Notes: a model not told the origin generated them from the letters alone. DNA of 64,000 bases from Trileptium ribeirensis (GCA_030248225.1 JASANE010024883.1:1-64000), one strand, 5' to 3'; shown: positions 1 through 14,812, counted from the stretch's first letter. Numbers and translations: made by a program.

Positions 1-1264
1 CCTGAATCGGAATCACTGAATTACAAAAGTCTATTAAATTTGAACGATATTTTCAACGTTATTGATTGATTTTACGTTTCATTTTTGCCGAAACCACATA
101 TAAAACTTCGTTTGATTTGGGGTGTCAAATCAGTTTGGCTTTCAGCTTGCCAGATTTGAAACAAGTATATTTGAATAATATATTTCTTGGTCCGCTAGCG
201 TACACACATCTGCTTAGAAAGAAGTGAAAAAGCTTAAAACAGAGTTGAACGTGTCCGGCAATTCAAGCAAGGAGCTAACCGCTTTTCAGCTATGCTCCCC
301 TAATCTCTCTGGAACCACAATAACCCCCACCCCCACCAATCGGATCTCTTCGTGATCAGGGTCGTTGGTGTACTCATAAATGCGCATCCGAACAACTGCT
401 AACGTTGCGCTTCACGACAAAACAATTTTTGAAGTTGAGTTACCGAAATTATTAGTGCGCCACGGCATTCATCTGGTATATACTTCAAATCTCAAATTTA
501 AAGGCCACATATTAAGCGGACCAAAATACATTTTTTGTAACTGTCCTACAGTCAGCCAAGCACAAGTCGTTAGATCTTTGAACGAAATGAAGCATTGTAG
601 ATAGTATTTGATCGGTCTTCGTTATATATAGATATTTGAATCTCAGTCCAACATTGGATGGAAATAATAAACTCACATATTTTTCGGGACACAATAACAC
701 GCGTTACTTTCAAGTAATATAGAAACCTGCTCAAAACATTACCGAAATCGCTGTTACAGTACACAACAAAATCGTATATTCTCCGATAATCAGCTCACAA
801 TTTGGAAGCAGGGATGGCCATTCGCCGTCACCGCTCCGCGAGTTGTGCGCACTGCCCAAGGAATGTTTGCCGCAAAGAGTAATACGTAGGAGAGTGCATT
901 AACGATGACAAAAAAGAAAAACAGATGAAGCCCAAAACCTACTAAAGCCGTGGTAATGGTTTATGGAGCTTGGCGTTGCAATACTTTTATTTGATTTGAG
1001 GTATACACACCATGTATAGCTTCTTTCTTCACTGTGATTTTATAACGACGATGTAACGAACAGTGAATATCAGCCAGTGTATATAAACGAAAGATTAGCT
1101 TAGCATACTCAGCCGGCCTTAAGACATTTCTATGCGTTATCTATGAAATTAACTGAGTTTGGCATCGAAAGATTATTCAGTGAGACCAGTACAAAATAAT
1201 ATTCTGATATCGGCAATATGTAAATGAGGCCGGATAATGTACTTCTTGAAGTATCGTGATAAAC
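1..1264. other. No gene seen
   Basis: AT-rich sequence with only short frames on either strand. A somewhat GC-richer patch near 800-880 shows no coding pattern. Confidence 0.6.
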
Positions 1265-1560
1265 TGTGACGACGTTAGTCTTACAAATTTGACCATATTA
1301 GCGGATGCACTTTGTGCTAAGGCGTATGACCCTACTCTTTGCACTGCCTGTGAGACCCACAGACGTAAATACAGAATACTTCGCTGAGACCGTTGCGTTG
1401 CCACTATTTAAGAAACTCTTGGCGCTATTCAATGGCGCACTCGAAAACAATTTGGGGGCGTGAGAGGTTGGTCGCATTACGGCCGAAAACTTTGTGGCTG
1501 TACGGGACATCGTACAACTTGCGACCGCTGTACGGTTGTGTGCATGCTGGTTACTATGAG
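1265..1560 (+). pseudogene. Degenerate coding-like segment, frame broken
   Basis: One plus frame reads CDDVSLTNLTILADALCAKA and continues to THRRKY; an overlapping second frame carries on as NTEYFAETVALPLFKKLLAL, FNGALENNLGA-stop, then EVGRITAENFVAV. Base composition is balanced (GC-richer than flanks), and the two frames look like one coding sequence split by a frameshift and an internal stop. No family is recognised. Minus-strand frames are also open, so this is tentative. Confidence 0.3.
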
Positions 1561-4500
1561 CTTAAATACACATGAACGACCAACTTGCTAGGTTTCTAAG
1601 GGTTCGACCTATATACCGCCCAACCAGGCATATATCTCTATATACATGCATGCATATATCTGTATATACTTGCATACATATTTTATCAGGAATGCTAATT
1701 TTTGGGGTGGGACACCAGACAATATATGATGGGCTTACTTGCTATATTCCTTGGGGGGGGGCACAACCCCCAAGTGCTCTCAGGTGTTTGTGCTTATGGC
1801 GCTATTGTCCGACACTACCTTAAAACAATAAGTCAAGGTATTTACAACCTTTAATGTAAACAATGCACAAAATCTATGTTCATTCGCAGCGTTACGCAGC
1901 GTCATCGACATTATTGAGCATCTTGAGTTCTTCACTTCAGTCATCGTCATCTTCAGTTGAGCAGTTTTAAAAACATTGGATATTCCATAAGCTCAAAACA
2001 ACAATTTATTGCTGATGATTCCAAACGGGAGAAATGGAGTGCGACATGTTTTACTTTTCATTTCCCAAAAGTACTGAACGAATCCTACCTAGTTTCTGCA
2101 CCCTCGAGATACTTTTAGCAGCCCTGGTGCTGCTGATGGTGCTTATCACTGTTATAAACCCCTCAGTTTATAAAAATTGACAATATGCCTTTCTAAACTC
2201 CACAGTCCAACGAAAAATTTGATAACCTGAAATTTACATTCCCCGTTTGCAAAGTTTGTTTCATCTGACAATAATGTTCCATATTCCTTGTTTAATGGAA
2301 TCGATTACCTGGCCCCTGGGTTCACGGACTCCTGGATTTTTAGCCAAAGCTGCAGCTTATAACAGAGGAATTGGAAACAGGACTTTTTTGATGTAAAAAG
2401 TTACAAGTGTCGCGATAGTTTACGCTTTTCGAGCGTAGCACTTTGGAGTCACATGTTGAAAATGAAGATGTTTTGGCTTACTCAGCTAATCAGTTTGAAA
2501 CAAATTACATTGATATTTGGTTATTAGTTAGCATTTCACTAGGGAAATACCTGAATTCCGTTGCGCTAGTCGTATTATTTATTCCATTTTGCGAGTCAAA
2601 TTTGAAATCAAATAGCTGAGTATTACAGTAACGGTTGTGCAGTTTCAATTTTACCAATTGTACCTATCTGCAGCTCCCTATATGTTTATTTTAAAGTGAC
2701 AGATTCAAATCAGTTTGCCATAATATAGTAGAGGACGTTGAACAAGGGATATTATTCGCAGTTCCAGCGAATAAAACACCGGACTAGAAAACATGAACAA
2801 AACAATTATTTAAATATGTGCCATTTCCAATAAATTGCAGCAAATCATAAGCTTATTTAATTGCCTTGCAAAAATATTTTGTTCACAAACTGCAGACAAC
2901 TTTCTCCAATTTTGATGGCGACTAATGGAAACACAATGTCTGTATATGTAATAATTTTGCTCAAAATAGAAATATGGACTTGGGAAATTCAAGGAAAGCA
3001 CGCGAAATTTATCACAGTCCAAAAGTTCGGTAATACGAGTATAGCCTAAGTGCGAATTCGGTGAGATGACAGAATCTATTACAGTTAGTAATAATCTAAT
3101 GTTAATCTCTATTCAAATGACACAAATGAAAAAGTAATGAGTCAAGCCTGAGTTAAAATCAAAGCAGCGCTACCAAAAAATAGATAATACGTCGAACATA
3201 AAGCCCGAGTAACACCTAAAGCTAAACAATGTTATGAAAGATTAACTGATAAAAAATTAATTGCAAATAATTAGACCAACCAATTGATAGGTCCTGATTT
3301 CTTAGTTATTTAATTGATCGGTTGGCTTCCAAACCCATGGATGTTTGGTTGGATTTATGTACTGTGTGCTTCGACGCAAAACTAAGATCGGAGAAGCAAA
3401 TATAGGGCAAAACAAGTCTAAGTTCTGATGGATTCTTGGATTTTTTAACATTCTGCAAAATAATTGTTTCTGTTTTTTGGTGTACTATACATGTAACATC
3501 TGTGATATATATATATATATAAAGATGTATGCTCAAGTAGGAAATTAAATGTATACGGCAAATAAGAACGCATTATATAATCTATTATATTATACACAAA
3601 ACCATAATCTAACTGGAGCCATGGTCATCCTTAAATAGGCTTCTAGATGGGAAATTAAATTCGTAAAGTCACTTAGTCTATGATATATAAGCACTAGACA
3701 TCACATCAGATAAGTTTAGCAGGAAATACTTCGAATCAAGCCTTTATGCAGCAGAGCGCTGATATTAGGGCTCACATTTTATATATCCCATTTTTGTTCC
3801 ACTATTACCTGCGATTATGATGGAACAACATTGCGGAAAAACACCATTGTTGTATGCTTTATGGTTGCTTTTTGTTGGTATATATTTTGTTTTAAAAATT
3901 CTGTTTTTACTGGCTTTTTGAATTTTACATATACATATTGTGTGCAAATAATTGCGATAATGGATTTCTAAATTGAACAATTAAAATTGATAGATTGGTT
4001 AACAAATAACCGACTGATGATCTGTCCAATTAATTGTCTACACCACCAATGATGATAATCGCAGTATGGTCATTTGATTTAATTAATTGTTTCAATCATA
4101 CAGTTGTAAGGAGCACAAAGGCCGCATGCAAGATCTATCGTCTCGGACAGACCGCCTCACTTATGGCATCTCAGTACTGTAACTTCGTCCAGATAAGATA
4201 GCGGAAAGTTTTTAACAATATCATCAATCATTATGAACCAATATTGCAAGTCTATCTGGGTTTTTTCAAGGTGTTTGCGTACTGTGGTCAGAAACCAAAA
4301 GACCACTGAAATTTAAATAAATTTCCGTGCTTCGAGCTTTGGACCATAAAATCTAAATTTGATGGTCTCGAACACCGTGTAGATCAAACATATTTCATGT
4401 TGGCAGAAAAACACTTGGACGAGACAGTCCAAGGTACCGCCAACACAGTAAAAACTGCACTGTGTGCTGTAGAAATTGCACTTAATCCATAGACTATACA

Positions 4501-7500
4501 ATTTGAGCTCAAAAGTACCTAGCACCCCTTGAAAACGTAAAAAAATATATAACAGTCTTCGAATACCCGTAAGTTAAAACACACATAATGCCAAGGTTAG
4601 TTACGAAGCAAAAGCCTAACTTGAAGCGCTATCATAGACAAACACTATCAGGCGTATTCCTTAGCTGATCGCGGAACCAGAATGCACATAACGAAAAATA
4701 GCAGTGGTGTATATGTTCTACTGCGTACCGTAAATAATAATAAATCAGTAATCTTAATCCTGGTTCCGCATGTTGGACACACCAGATGCTGCCCGCCCGG
4801 AGCCGGGATAATGAGTCAAGGATGCTTCATAAACGAACAACAAATTTGAATTAAAATCCTGTGTGTTTCAAAAGGCCATTCGGCATAAATACAAAGACAT
4901 GCTGCCCTGAATAGCTCAAAACAAGTAATAGATAACAACAATGCCCTAGTGTAAAATTTCCATGTACTAAATCATCTAAAAGCAGCAGGTATGCTTAAAT
5001 GCAATCTGATCAAGTTGCCGTTATTGTACTCAACCCTAAGTGAGCGGATCAGTGAAACGAGTCTGGGAATTAACTATATATACGACTTGTGTGGCCATTA
5101 CCAGTGTCGGAACGCTCTCGTATTACGTAAGACAGACATCTAACGACGCGCCCATGGTTGCACATCACCAATTACTCAACGTTTGCCACTTAACACCACT
5201 GCGAAACATGAAAGAGCAGATTGAACACACAGACCATCCATATTGCAAATGCAATGAGCGTGAGCATTTACGCAGCTTTACGAAACATCTGGCAACTACA
5301 AGGCGAAGAACTATGTGACCCAAAAAAACTATCATCAGTAAGCTGAGTTTACATTTCTTTTCACAGATGCTGCCTAAACGACAGCAGAAGTATATAAAAA
5401 GGACGTGCTGCGTAGAAAACAACCATGTGCTTGAAATGATTAAAAATATGCAATTTTCAGCATTTTTCGTTGTCTTTCAGAGGACATAAATTTCCCGAAA
5501 ATCAGAAAGCAGCGCTGGCTCCATTTCTGAAAATAGCGCCAAATTTTCTATAATAGTAGAAATTCAGCCCAAATTGACCAGTATTTTGCTCCCAAATATT
5601 TTGTTAATGGTGGATTTTAATTTATCAATTCATAATATTAAATAGTATAGACTTTTTCGATATAACGATAACGTTTAAGTTAATTTTAATATTGAATTTT
5701 GAAATGAATCTATTTGAAATTGGAGAAAAGACATCTTAGAAACGTCCAAGAAAATAACGGTTAGATAAAATCCACATTAGAAACTGCAATTTGAAACACA
5801 TTTAGCGATTACTATATTGTGAGGACATTTTATCCCGGAAACTTGTTTCTCCTTTATAACGACGTTTAGCGAATTTGAAATAGAGTACTTAATTCAATTA
5901 AAAACAGAGCAATGTTATTCATTCGAACCACCAAAAATTCGTACTGAAAGTCCTTCTTTATTTTGTAACTTGCACATAGCTATTAATCATCACAATTTCT
6001 ACATTATTTATTCAAATGAAGACGATATAACGGCGTTGGGAGACAGTCAGGCTTGTAGTCTGCGACGTAGGGCGAAATATTTTACAAGGGTTTAGCTTCG
6101 CTACAGACACTCGTTACTTAAACAACATTGCAATAATTTCAAAGTCGTCAGTTTCACACCTACTTTTTTAATTCTAGTGACCAAACACATAGCCGCAAAT
6201 CAAAACCATCTCGATGTGAAGCAATGAATTTCAAGCAATAATTTCAATTTTTTAAATAACAAAATTTGTTCCAAACCACCTATTATTTGGTACTATTTGG
6301 TATTATTATTGGTTTTATATAATATGAAACTCCGGCAGTGAAAATATGAACAACCTCTTCGCATATCACAAACCATTTCATAATCTACAACTCGTGGTAC
6401 ATCATATATAATCATGCGTGAATGCATGCATAGAACCGTTATATATTCCATCACCAACAGCGTTGTTGTTAGTTACAAATTATCTACAAGTTAACAAGTT
6501 CTTTGCGTGCATCATGCAACCAGTTTGACTGCATTTTGCTTGCGGTTACACCCAAACAATAACAGATAGTGACCTCAGATGTTAAACGTTCTAGTCGTTG
6601 ATTGAAAACAGGATTAAATTATATTGCATACCCAGCTCAAATTAGCGACAAAGATATGTACTTAAAAACCGACTTGATATATAATTTTTTTAAAATAATT
6701 TCATAACAGCAATGTTGTTTTACATCACGATACGGCTTTTATACCGACGGAACTTTTAAAACTCCCACAAATATCAATTATATACCACCTAACAAATTCA
6801 CACTTAATTTACTAAAAATACCAAATGGGATTACGTGACAATTCGTTAATACAATGCAATTAATAAACTTTAAATAACTGCGTGCCGGGGCACCTGTAAA
6901 AAATGAAATCGAGATAAAGACATTAGTTTATGTACGTCAAACTTATGCACTTTATTAAAAACTTGATTAAAACATTTTCTTTTGTGTAATTTTGCGAACA
7001 TTCAACAGTCTAGAGCCGAACAACATCAAGATCGGCTAAGTGGTTGGGGAAGTGCCAAAATCGTTCAAAATAGATCTTCGAAGTGCTCGCAAAATTCAAA
7101 AAACAAAACTCGTTCTCCTAGAGATTATTTGTCAAAGAAATAGCAATCAAACGGTATAGATATTTTTTAAAATACCTTAAGGTGTACGTAAAATGTTAAA
7201 ATTATCAACCACTGTTTTAACCTTAAATGCATTACTTTGACCATCTAGCTCCTCTTAAGCATATTATTGCTATATGATCTCATGAAAATAGTCCACACGT
7301 TCGGCCATTAAATGGCTATACATATGCGATAAAAATAATTTTGTTTCGATCCGGATTTTCAACTACTTAGCAGATGATATATGTTCCAGAGGCAATATAG
7401 ATTTATCACTAATATGCAAAGCTGTACCCACTGTACCAATTACTTATGTACTATTATAATTTCTGTTTATTTTACCCAGAAACATAGCGACTAACGCCAA

Positions 7501-8042
7501 GCAACCCCTGCTGTTAACGTAATTCAAAACAGACCCGTTGCTAAAAAATTCAGCTGCATCCGCGAATCATTTTGTCATTCATAGATGTTCAAAATAAAAA
7601 CTCATAAATACCATTTTATTTACATATTTTTGATAATACAAATACGTATAATTAGCAAGAGTCGATAATGACGGACTCTTGGCATTAACATCCAAATTTT
7701 TACCTATGCAATTAATCTAAAGCAAATACTGCTTCACTATAAAAATCTAACACTTAAACAAGAGCTACTACATGACTAATTACTGTACAAATGCAACATA
7801 GAGCAAAAATATTACCATGCGCCAAAACCAAAAACATGCAAAGCTAAACGAAAACAATTTCCTCATGTTGCGACTAAAACAAGTCGTTATATATCGCTAA
7901 AAGATTAAAGAAATTTGATCTTACAAGGCCAATTACTGCTCATTCTGTTCCATGACAAAAGCATCACCTCCAAATAAAATACATAAACATCTCCCATCGT
8001 GTTCTTGTGTCCGGCTAATGCCACATATGTGATGAAGGATAG
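1561..8042. other. No gene seen
   Basis: About 6.5 kb of AT-rich sequence. The longest frames (for example 5040-5318 plus, 92 codons) lack domains and splice support. A short AT run lies near 3507-3522. Confidence 0.6.
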
Positions 8043-9245
8043 ATACATATCACGGAGTAACCGGAATTCCGGTTCCGGTTCCGGCGAAAATCGTGTTCCG
8101 GTTCCGGTTCCGGCAAAGGGCAAAAACCATACCGGAATTCCGGTTTAAAAATTTTGTTTGAAATTTTCCACGTTTTTTCTTTATCCTGTAATCTAAACAT
8201 ATGTAATATATATTATACAATGATCAAGCTCCAATACAACCAAGCAAAAGAAAAGATTAACTAACCAATTTGCCGTGTAAAACGTAAGTAGGGCACATAA
8301 TTTGAGCAGGAATTTTTCATAATAACCTGCAGGAGTTTGTTAAATCAAAGCCAGGTCGATGCGTGTAGCAGCTATTTTACACATCCAGAAGTCTGTGGGA
8401 TACGTTTGAATTAAACCGGTCCAAATCGGTAACAGAGTATGGCTTACACAGAAGTACTTAGGGTATGCTTGGCTAACATAAATTGCGTCAAGCACCCGCC
8501 AGCGCGCTTGTAAACTTGGTAAATCAGTCTAAATTGAAGTAAACTAACGTTATCTGCAACGCAGCTAGAAACTGCTTTCTTGGCAATGAACTGTATTTAT
8601 TGAAACTGTGCGCGCAGCATCACAGTGTGTCTTATTTATAGCATTCTGATTAGAAAGTTATCATCATTATGATGTAACTGACGGGCACTGTTTGTCCAAC
8701 GCTAGCCTAAACAGTGTCTCTGACCACTGATCAGAAAATTACCTTCTATCTATTATTTTCTCTTAGAATCATATAAACCAATAATTTTAAGTTTCCTACA
8801 GAAGAACATACAACAAACGTATGTGTAGTAAAGGGAGGCGACTGGAGACAGAGCGAAAGTGTGTATTCTACGCTCCAAGCTTTGTAAGCATATTCGATTT
8901 GACGCAGTATATGCAATGGTGTATAGTGGAAGGCATTTTTGCTCTGGGTGTCCAAAAATCGACATATTTGATCGATAAATAAACATTATTAGCTTCATCA
9001 GTCTCTTTAAAGTTTCAGAAAGGCAATAATACCATCGCAAAACCTTAAGTTTAATGTAAAAGTTATTTTTAAAGCATTTTAAATCCACTATACCTTCATT
9101 TCTTCCATCATCTGTTTTACTATAAATACTATAAATTTCGAAGACCAGGTTCCGGTTCCGGTTCCGGATCCGGTTTAAATGGACGGTTCCGGTTGCTGGT
9201 TCCGGTTCCGGTAAATTTTGGTTCCGGTTATTCCCTGATACATAT
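8043..9245. mobile_element. Non-autonomous hAT-like element with 8-bp target duplications
   Basis: The element proper is 8051-9237 (1187 bp). Its ends are inverted repeats: CACGGAGTAACCGGAATTCC on the left and, read inward from the right, CAGGGAATAACCGGAACC. Both are followed by runs of CCGGTT. Perfect 8-bp direct repeats ATACATAT flank it (8043-8050 and 9238-9245). An 8-bp duplication with CAGGG-type ends fits the hAT superfamily. No transposase motif is seen inside, and the open frames rich in PEPEP are by-products of the CCGGTT runs. Subterminal hexamer arrays are likely transposase-binding sites by analogy. Confidence 0.85.
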
Positions 9246-10265
9246 ATGCTGATTAGTATTTCCAAACGTTTCCAGGTTTATAAGATTTAGAGGGCACCAA
9301 TACCTAATCGGTTTCACCTGCACAAAATTTACAAAACCGAAGACGTTTGAACGTGAACATTAGAGATGGAACTTTGGAACTTTGATTCTTTGAATCATGC
9401 TCCAAAGTAAACTTGGCGTGTATTATTTGTACAAAGGTGCCATTGTAACGAAAACTGAACGGCACTCAAATATGACAAAACAAGTTATATTCACACTCAG
9501 TGTGTGCATAAATACTAAACTAACCCACCTATATCCCAATTTTCCGATGTCCTGAACGAATCATATTGGTTTCAGGGTTATATAAAAACAACAAGTCGAC
9601 AAACACCAAAATTGCATAAAAACAGTGGTGAAAGTTCATTAATCAATTTTATAGTGGTGAAAGATCATTAATCATCAACGAAGTGCCTAAAGCATACCAG
9701 AACGATTACAGACGTAATGTTAGTTTGATACAAAAATATCGTTTAATTCAATCCGAGAGTTTCTTGCATAACACGTACATATACATTACTGAGTGCACTT
9801 GTTGAAACAAAATGGTCCTTAGTGCCCTCTCATCGAAAGCCATGAACGATCGGCCCAATTTAGGACAGCTTGTGATGTTAAATGATCTAATTCTTCATAA
9901 CTAAAAACCCACCCGCAGCAATAATACAGTTGAGAATGACAATGGTCGCTGTTTTGACCGTAGTATGCTTGAAATGCAAAATACAGCAGCAGGCTTAGTA
10001 GAACAGTTCACTTCTTGTATTCAAGACGGCGCAGAGCACTGTATACCGATTTTCGTGCCTTATGATAAATTGACCGACATCTTTCGACTATGATATTATT
10101 CTACCTGAAGTAACGAGATTGCGAGGCAAGGAACAAGCATTTCAATGTGTTAAGGAATATAGTGACTTTTGTCAACAGAAATGGAAACACAATTATTACA
10201 TATATACATGCATAAAATAAAAAATAAATTTTAGCAGCAGTTGTAACATAAGGCAACCGATAAGC

Positions 10266-10271
10266 TTTATT
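10266..10271 (-). promoter_or_regulatory. Polyadenylation signal AATAAA after exon H
   Basis: The minus strand reads CTAATAAAGC just downstream of the exon H stop codon. Its position supports exon H as a 3'-terminal exon with a very short 3' UTR. AATAAA is common by chance in AT-rich DNA, so it is supporting rather than decisive evidence. Confidence 0.5.
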
Positions 10272-10289
10272 AGTTATCTAAATATAGCG

Positions 10290-10561
10290 TTAGTCATTAT
10301 CAATGTTAGTCGCCTCCTCAACGACGTTAGCGATAAACGAAAGCATTGTATGAGCGAGGTTAGACACTTTGACAGCTTCAACGCATGCGTCGGCAATTTC
10401 CGCAGTGCCTGAACCCGATCCTGACCCATCGAGCTTGCCTTGTTGTTCAGCAGTTGCAGTCGCGTTCGGTGATGAAGTGCTATCGCTGCAGTCCGGTCCG
10501 GAACACTCAGCTTCGCTACTAGTATCACCGTCACCGTTGGGAATTACCACCGAAGGCTCGC
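10290..10561 (-). CDS. Exon H: candidate last coding exon, Ser/Gly/acidic tail
   Basis: An acceptor (TCGTTTTAAG|GCGAGCC) opens a frame of 89 codons plus stop, in phase 1, exactly what exon G's donor needs (G|GC gives Gly). The region is much more GC-rich than its surroundings. The peptide starts EPSVVIPNGDGDTSSEAECS, has a GKLDGSGSGSG low-complexity segment, and ends in a helix-prone stretch (LAHTMLSFIANVVEEATNID). An AATAAA follows the stop within about 20 nt. No membrane helix or FIGQY-like ankyrin motif is present, so a G-H splice would give a product without a visible anchor unless further phase 1-1 exons lie between. It could also belong to a different minus-strand gene. Confidence 0.55.
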
Positions 10562-11775
10562 CTTAAAACGACAAATATTGTACAGCCATGACACCATCTA
10601 ATACATTTCGACATTCACACACGCACTACAATAACGCAAAAACATGGCTCACAAATACACAATGTGGAAAAAAACTAAATAATAATATATACATTAAATA
10701 CTGTCCAATAATTTCCAAGTTTCCTTTCCTACCTGAAATGGGTAATGTCAAACCATGATTTTATGCTCCTGTGGAGTGGTGTTACGCAGATATACTAACG
10801 AACCAAAAGCATACAATCATGACACGTGTTGTGCTTGATCAATCAACATCTGAAAATCATATAATCCTTGTTTGAGTAATGCACCAGGAAGGGTCGCGTT
10901 GGTCCGCTGAAAAGTTTTTGCAAACTGAACTTGCGGGAAATAATTTCAGCAAAATGTGATGAAATATCAGTGTAACCATGCCTCGGCCTTACCCTGTTAA
11001 TGCAGTTCGCTATAGAAAGAGCTATGCAACAACATAAAGGTCAGTGACTAGAAGACTACTATATTTCACGCATTCTGACTCAAGCATCAAGTGAACACGC
11101 CCAATATCGAACACGCCTCTATACATTTGACTTCAAGGATGCATGTGTGATGCAATAATTTTGCAAACAATAAATTGACTGCACACAAATATAATACGCG
11201 TGTATCCTGCAGTACGGAACCTCATCGTCTTAGCGTCGACATCATTACACGGGTATGCAGCAAACGAGAAAAAACGAGATCGTGTATTATATTTGTTCTA
11301 AAGAAAACGGGATCTGAGCACCTTAGAGTAAATATGATACACATGTATGCGACAGTACGGGACATGATCACCTTATATTAAATCGTACCCGATGGGTAAT
11401 TTATGCAAATAAATACAAATATTATTACGACTACGCATAAATGTGAAAACGAACATGTGGAAGTCCGGTTTAGGTGAGTACATCTGGGTTGTTCTTTTGG
11501 CAGATCAGTTCACAATCATAAAAATCGAGATCGAGCACAAATGATTTTCATATTTATGTACGAGATCGCGACTTACGATACAATATCACGTAACCGCTGT
11601 TCACGGTCATTATTTCACAAAATTATCTCAAATGGAAAGCAATTTTCTGACCCCTTTCACTAGAAACGGTTGTACAATTCTTGATAGAGAACATTATACT
11701 GAACCACGTAGGCCGCAACGTGCGAAATATACATTGAGGTTAAAACAATTAGTACCAGGAAAATGAGTTTCCGTC

Positions 11776-12182
11776 CAGTGGCGGATCTAGGATTTTCAAA
11801 AGGTGAGGGTTGCGACCCCGTAGTAGTGCGACATTGATCTGCTAGTTACGTAAGACAGTAAAACCCACGCTCCGCACCCATCTCACCTCCCACAGCCAGC
11901 GCACCAACACTAGGCGGCAAATTTTTAGACAATAGGTGCAAGTGCAGACAAATTGGGGTAAAATTTATAAAAAATAGGCGAAAGTAGAAAAAAACAATAT
12001 CGAAAATTAAGGAAAATGTTTTTGTCCCTAAAAATTTCAATAAATTTACCAAAGTTCCTAAAAATTCCATAAATTTACCATATATGGGCACGAATTTTTT
12101 TATTTTTTTATGCCAACATCGAAACAATTAACGTCATCTGCCGAATAGGGAAGGGTTGCAACACCCTGTGGATCCGACCATG
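11776..12182. mobile_element. Possible MITE with CAGTGGCGGATC end
   Basis: The left end is CAGTGGCGGATCTAGG, a terminus common among animal MITEs. Read inward from the right the end is CATGGTCGGATCC. GGGTTGCGACC and GGGTTGCAAC follow both ends internally, supporting imperfect inverted repeats. Flanking octamers (TTTCCGTC and ACTGCGTC) match at 5 of 8 positions, so the target duplication is weak. The interior is AT-rich with AAATTT-type filler and no ORF of interest. Confidence 0.5.
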
Positions 12183-14812
12183 ACTGCGTCTATAAATCAT
12201 GCAATTCAAAATGTGGCTTGATGAACACCACACAAACGTGCGATATGGGCAAATATACACACACGCCAAGTATATTTGCACACCATAAAAGTCATGTTCC
12301 CGCGACCTAAACTGCAATAAGAATTCAGTTAGTGATTTTAGCAAAAAAACCCGCTTTGTAGCCTATAGTGGACTCACGCAATGTTTCTGATATTCAACCG
12401 ATGCCGTCACTGACGGGCACCAGTCAACAATTTAGAAAACCAAAATAAAAAGGGTCACACCGATTATATTATAGCAGTGAATAGAATAATATATTTTAAA
12501 CTGTGCAGTAGTGCAAGGAGAAACGCTACAGTGTGCTTCAAGTGTCAAAAACAATTGGAGCCAATAATTACAACTAATACTGAAAGATGGTCGAAGCATG
12601 CGTGTAGTGAACTTAAATTAATGTGCGATAAAAACACACCTTCATGCATAAAATAAAATCGAGCATAGTAAACGAAAAATATTTGTCAATTGTTGCACAA
12701 TCATCACCATTCTGTCTCTACGATCACGGTTGTTTCAAAACTAACAAATTTACGGTATATTGTCCGAAGTGTGACCGTAGTACTATGTAGTCGTACGGTT
12801 TTTGCGTAACTGACCATAATTGTGTAACGATGTCATAAACACTGCACACGGGTCATAATTTGGTGCACGAACTCATATTTTTTGGTTAAGTTTTCTTGTA
12901 GGTACCAATTCATGAATAAATTTAGAATGAAATTAATGGAGTGCGCGTATAGCGAAATACCTGGAAACATCCGCTAAAGAAAGACGTTTTTATCATAATT
13001 AACTTCATTTTAGTTTGCACAATTTGGCTTTGATCATACACAGATTTCATTGTAATAATACAATCACTATTGAGCGCATATATTCAACGTAGCAACACTC
13101 CTCTTTAATTCAAATATATAAATGGTTCCGTTCTTCTAATTATAAAAAGTCGGCTATGTAACAATTAATTATACGTTATCTGCTTTAGAATGATTGTATT
13201 TTTGAGGATAGCTTTTGGATAGTAGAAACTTTGTATTTTGTGGCGAAATTATCAGCGCAGTGTTATTTTAAACTAAATACAAATAAGTATGTACTTATGG
13301 GATATTTTCGGTTGCCCCCTTGCACCAGTCTGCAATCGTCAACTTTGAAGATGTAGGAACTAATCGAAATGTCCTTAAGGACAATATTTTTGATGAAAAA
13401 AACTTTTTACAGTGACTCTTCGAACAGAAAATATAAAAAAAAACTTTTTGATCAAACGTTGATTTTATGGATCATTCGTGATGCATTCAAGCTGAACCTA
13501 AGTGTAAAAAGCCGGATCAATATTTTCATGGGTTAACGGTGTTGAGTGAGACGGCTCCGCATATATATGTGCAGGTTGAATTAAGCCGAAATGGCGCAAA
13601 AATAAAACGCGTTGTTGTAAAATATTACACCTTAACAGTATTAATTCAGCTGTATTAGGAATAGGCCACCACATGCCACTTAAACACGCTGACACCAGTG
13701 AAGCAACTTAAATTCACAAGGGTCGGTCCGGACTTTCATTACAAAGTATTTATCGGGCTTCCGGAATAGCCTCGTTAAAGGAAGCACGCTATTTAACCAG
13801 TATTACCGATGTTCCGCTTTTAACGCGTGTCCTCCAATGGTCCGACTCCGATTTCGAGATTTTTTAACTTAAAACATTATAGTTGTCCAATGCTGACTGC
13901 GAAGTTTGCTAACAACGACATTGAATGTAACTACTAGCACAATACGTACTCTCACTGCGGTCGAAATCGACTCTCAGAGGGTGGCAAATTTTATGATCTC
14001 TTAGTCCGTTATATGTGACTAAATACGACCCAAGTCAAGCAGAGGGAAGTCGTAGCATTACATCCTTAAAAAAGAACAGCTTAGTACGGGGTTTGGGGCG
14101 GCAGACTGAAGGTTTATTTTTAGGTTTGGGATATATTTCATAAAAAGGCCTTCGTTTAGTCTAAGGGTGAGGCATAAGGTTAGTATATGGAGCCCGACAT
14201 AGCCCACATCTAGTTTACGCCCTCGCCTTGATTTGGGCTCGAAATACTGTTAACCGAATACCTCCTGAGCTGCGATCCTCCCGGAAAATTAAATGCGATC
14301 CACTGTAACTACATGGATAATAATTAACGTAACAGTTATTGTAGCCCGTCGTGGAGTTTAAATATTCTTATAAACGCAAATAGATAATGTTATTTAAAAC
14401 GTAATTGTAGTAAGTGATTCCATATTACTGTTAAAAACGGCAGTGAGAAGTTATCGGCCTCGATTAGTGTGTTGCGAAAAAACGTTTGCAATTAAAGTTA
14501 AAAGCAAGAAACCTTTAATTTATTGAGCTTCTTCTAAATAATTTAATTATTAAAAGCGGAGAGGTCTGGAGCGGTGGAAGCAATAAACAGTGGGCCGGAC
14601 CAGTCCGATACGGTTGCATCAATAAACTCACACACAGCTAAAGAACTAAGCATTTTCCTAGTTTGCAAAATAATATGAAACACGATTTTAGCATTAGAAT
14701 TATGAACCAAGTCAGCGTATCCCTCTGTATCGAAGAATACGTTGAAAGTATGAGTAAGTATATATGTAAGTCAAGAAAAGCTTAAGGGTTCTCTTATTTA
14801 TGCATCACACGT
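12183..14812. other. No gene seen (between exons H and G)
   Basis: No FN3, membrane-helix or ankyrin-tail coding motif was recognised in either strand here, although a membrane exon of the adhesion gene would be expected between 10.6 and 17.2 kb. Confidence 0.5.

Noticed and set aside
8753..9265. 170-codon minus-strand frame with PEPEP repeats
   Set aside because: The repeat part comes from CCGGTT runs at a transposon end; the rest has no coding signal or motif.
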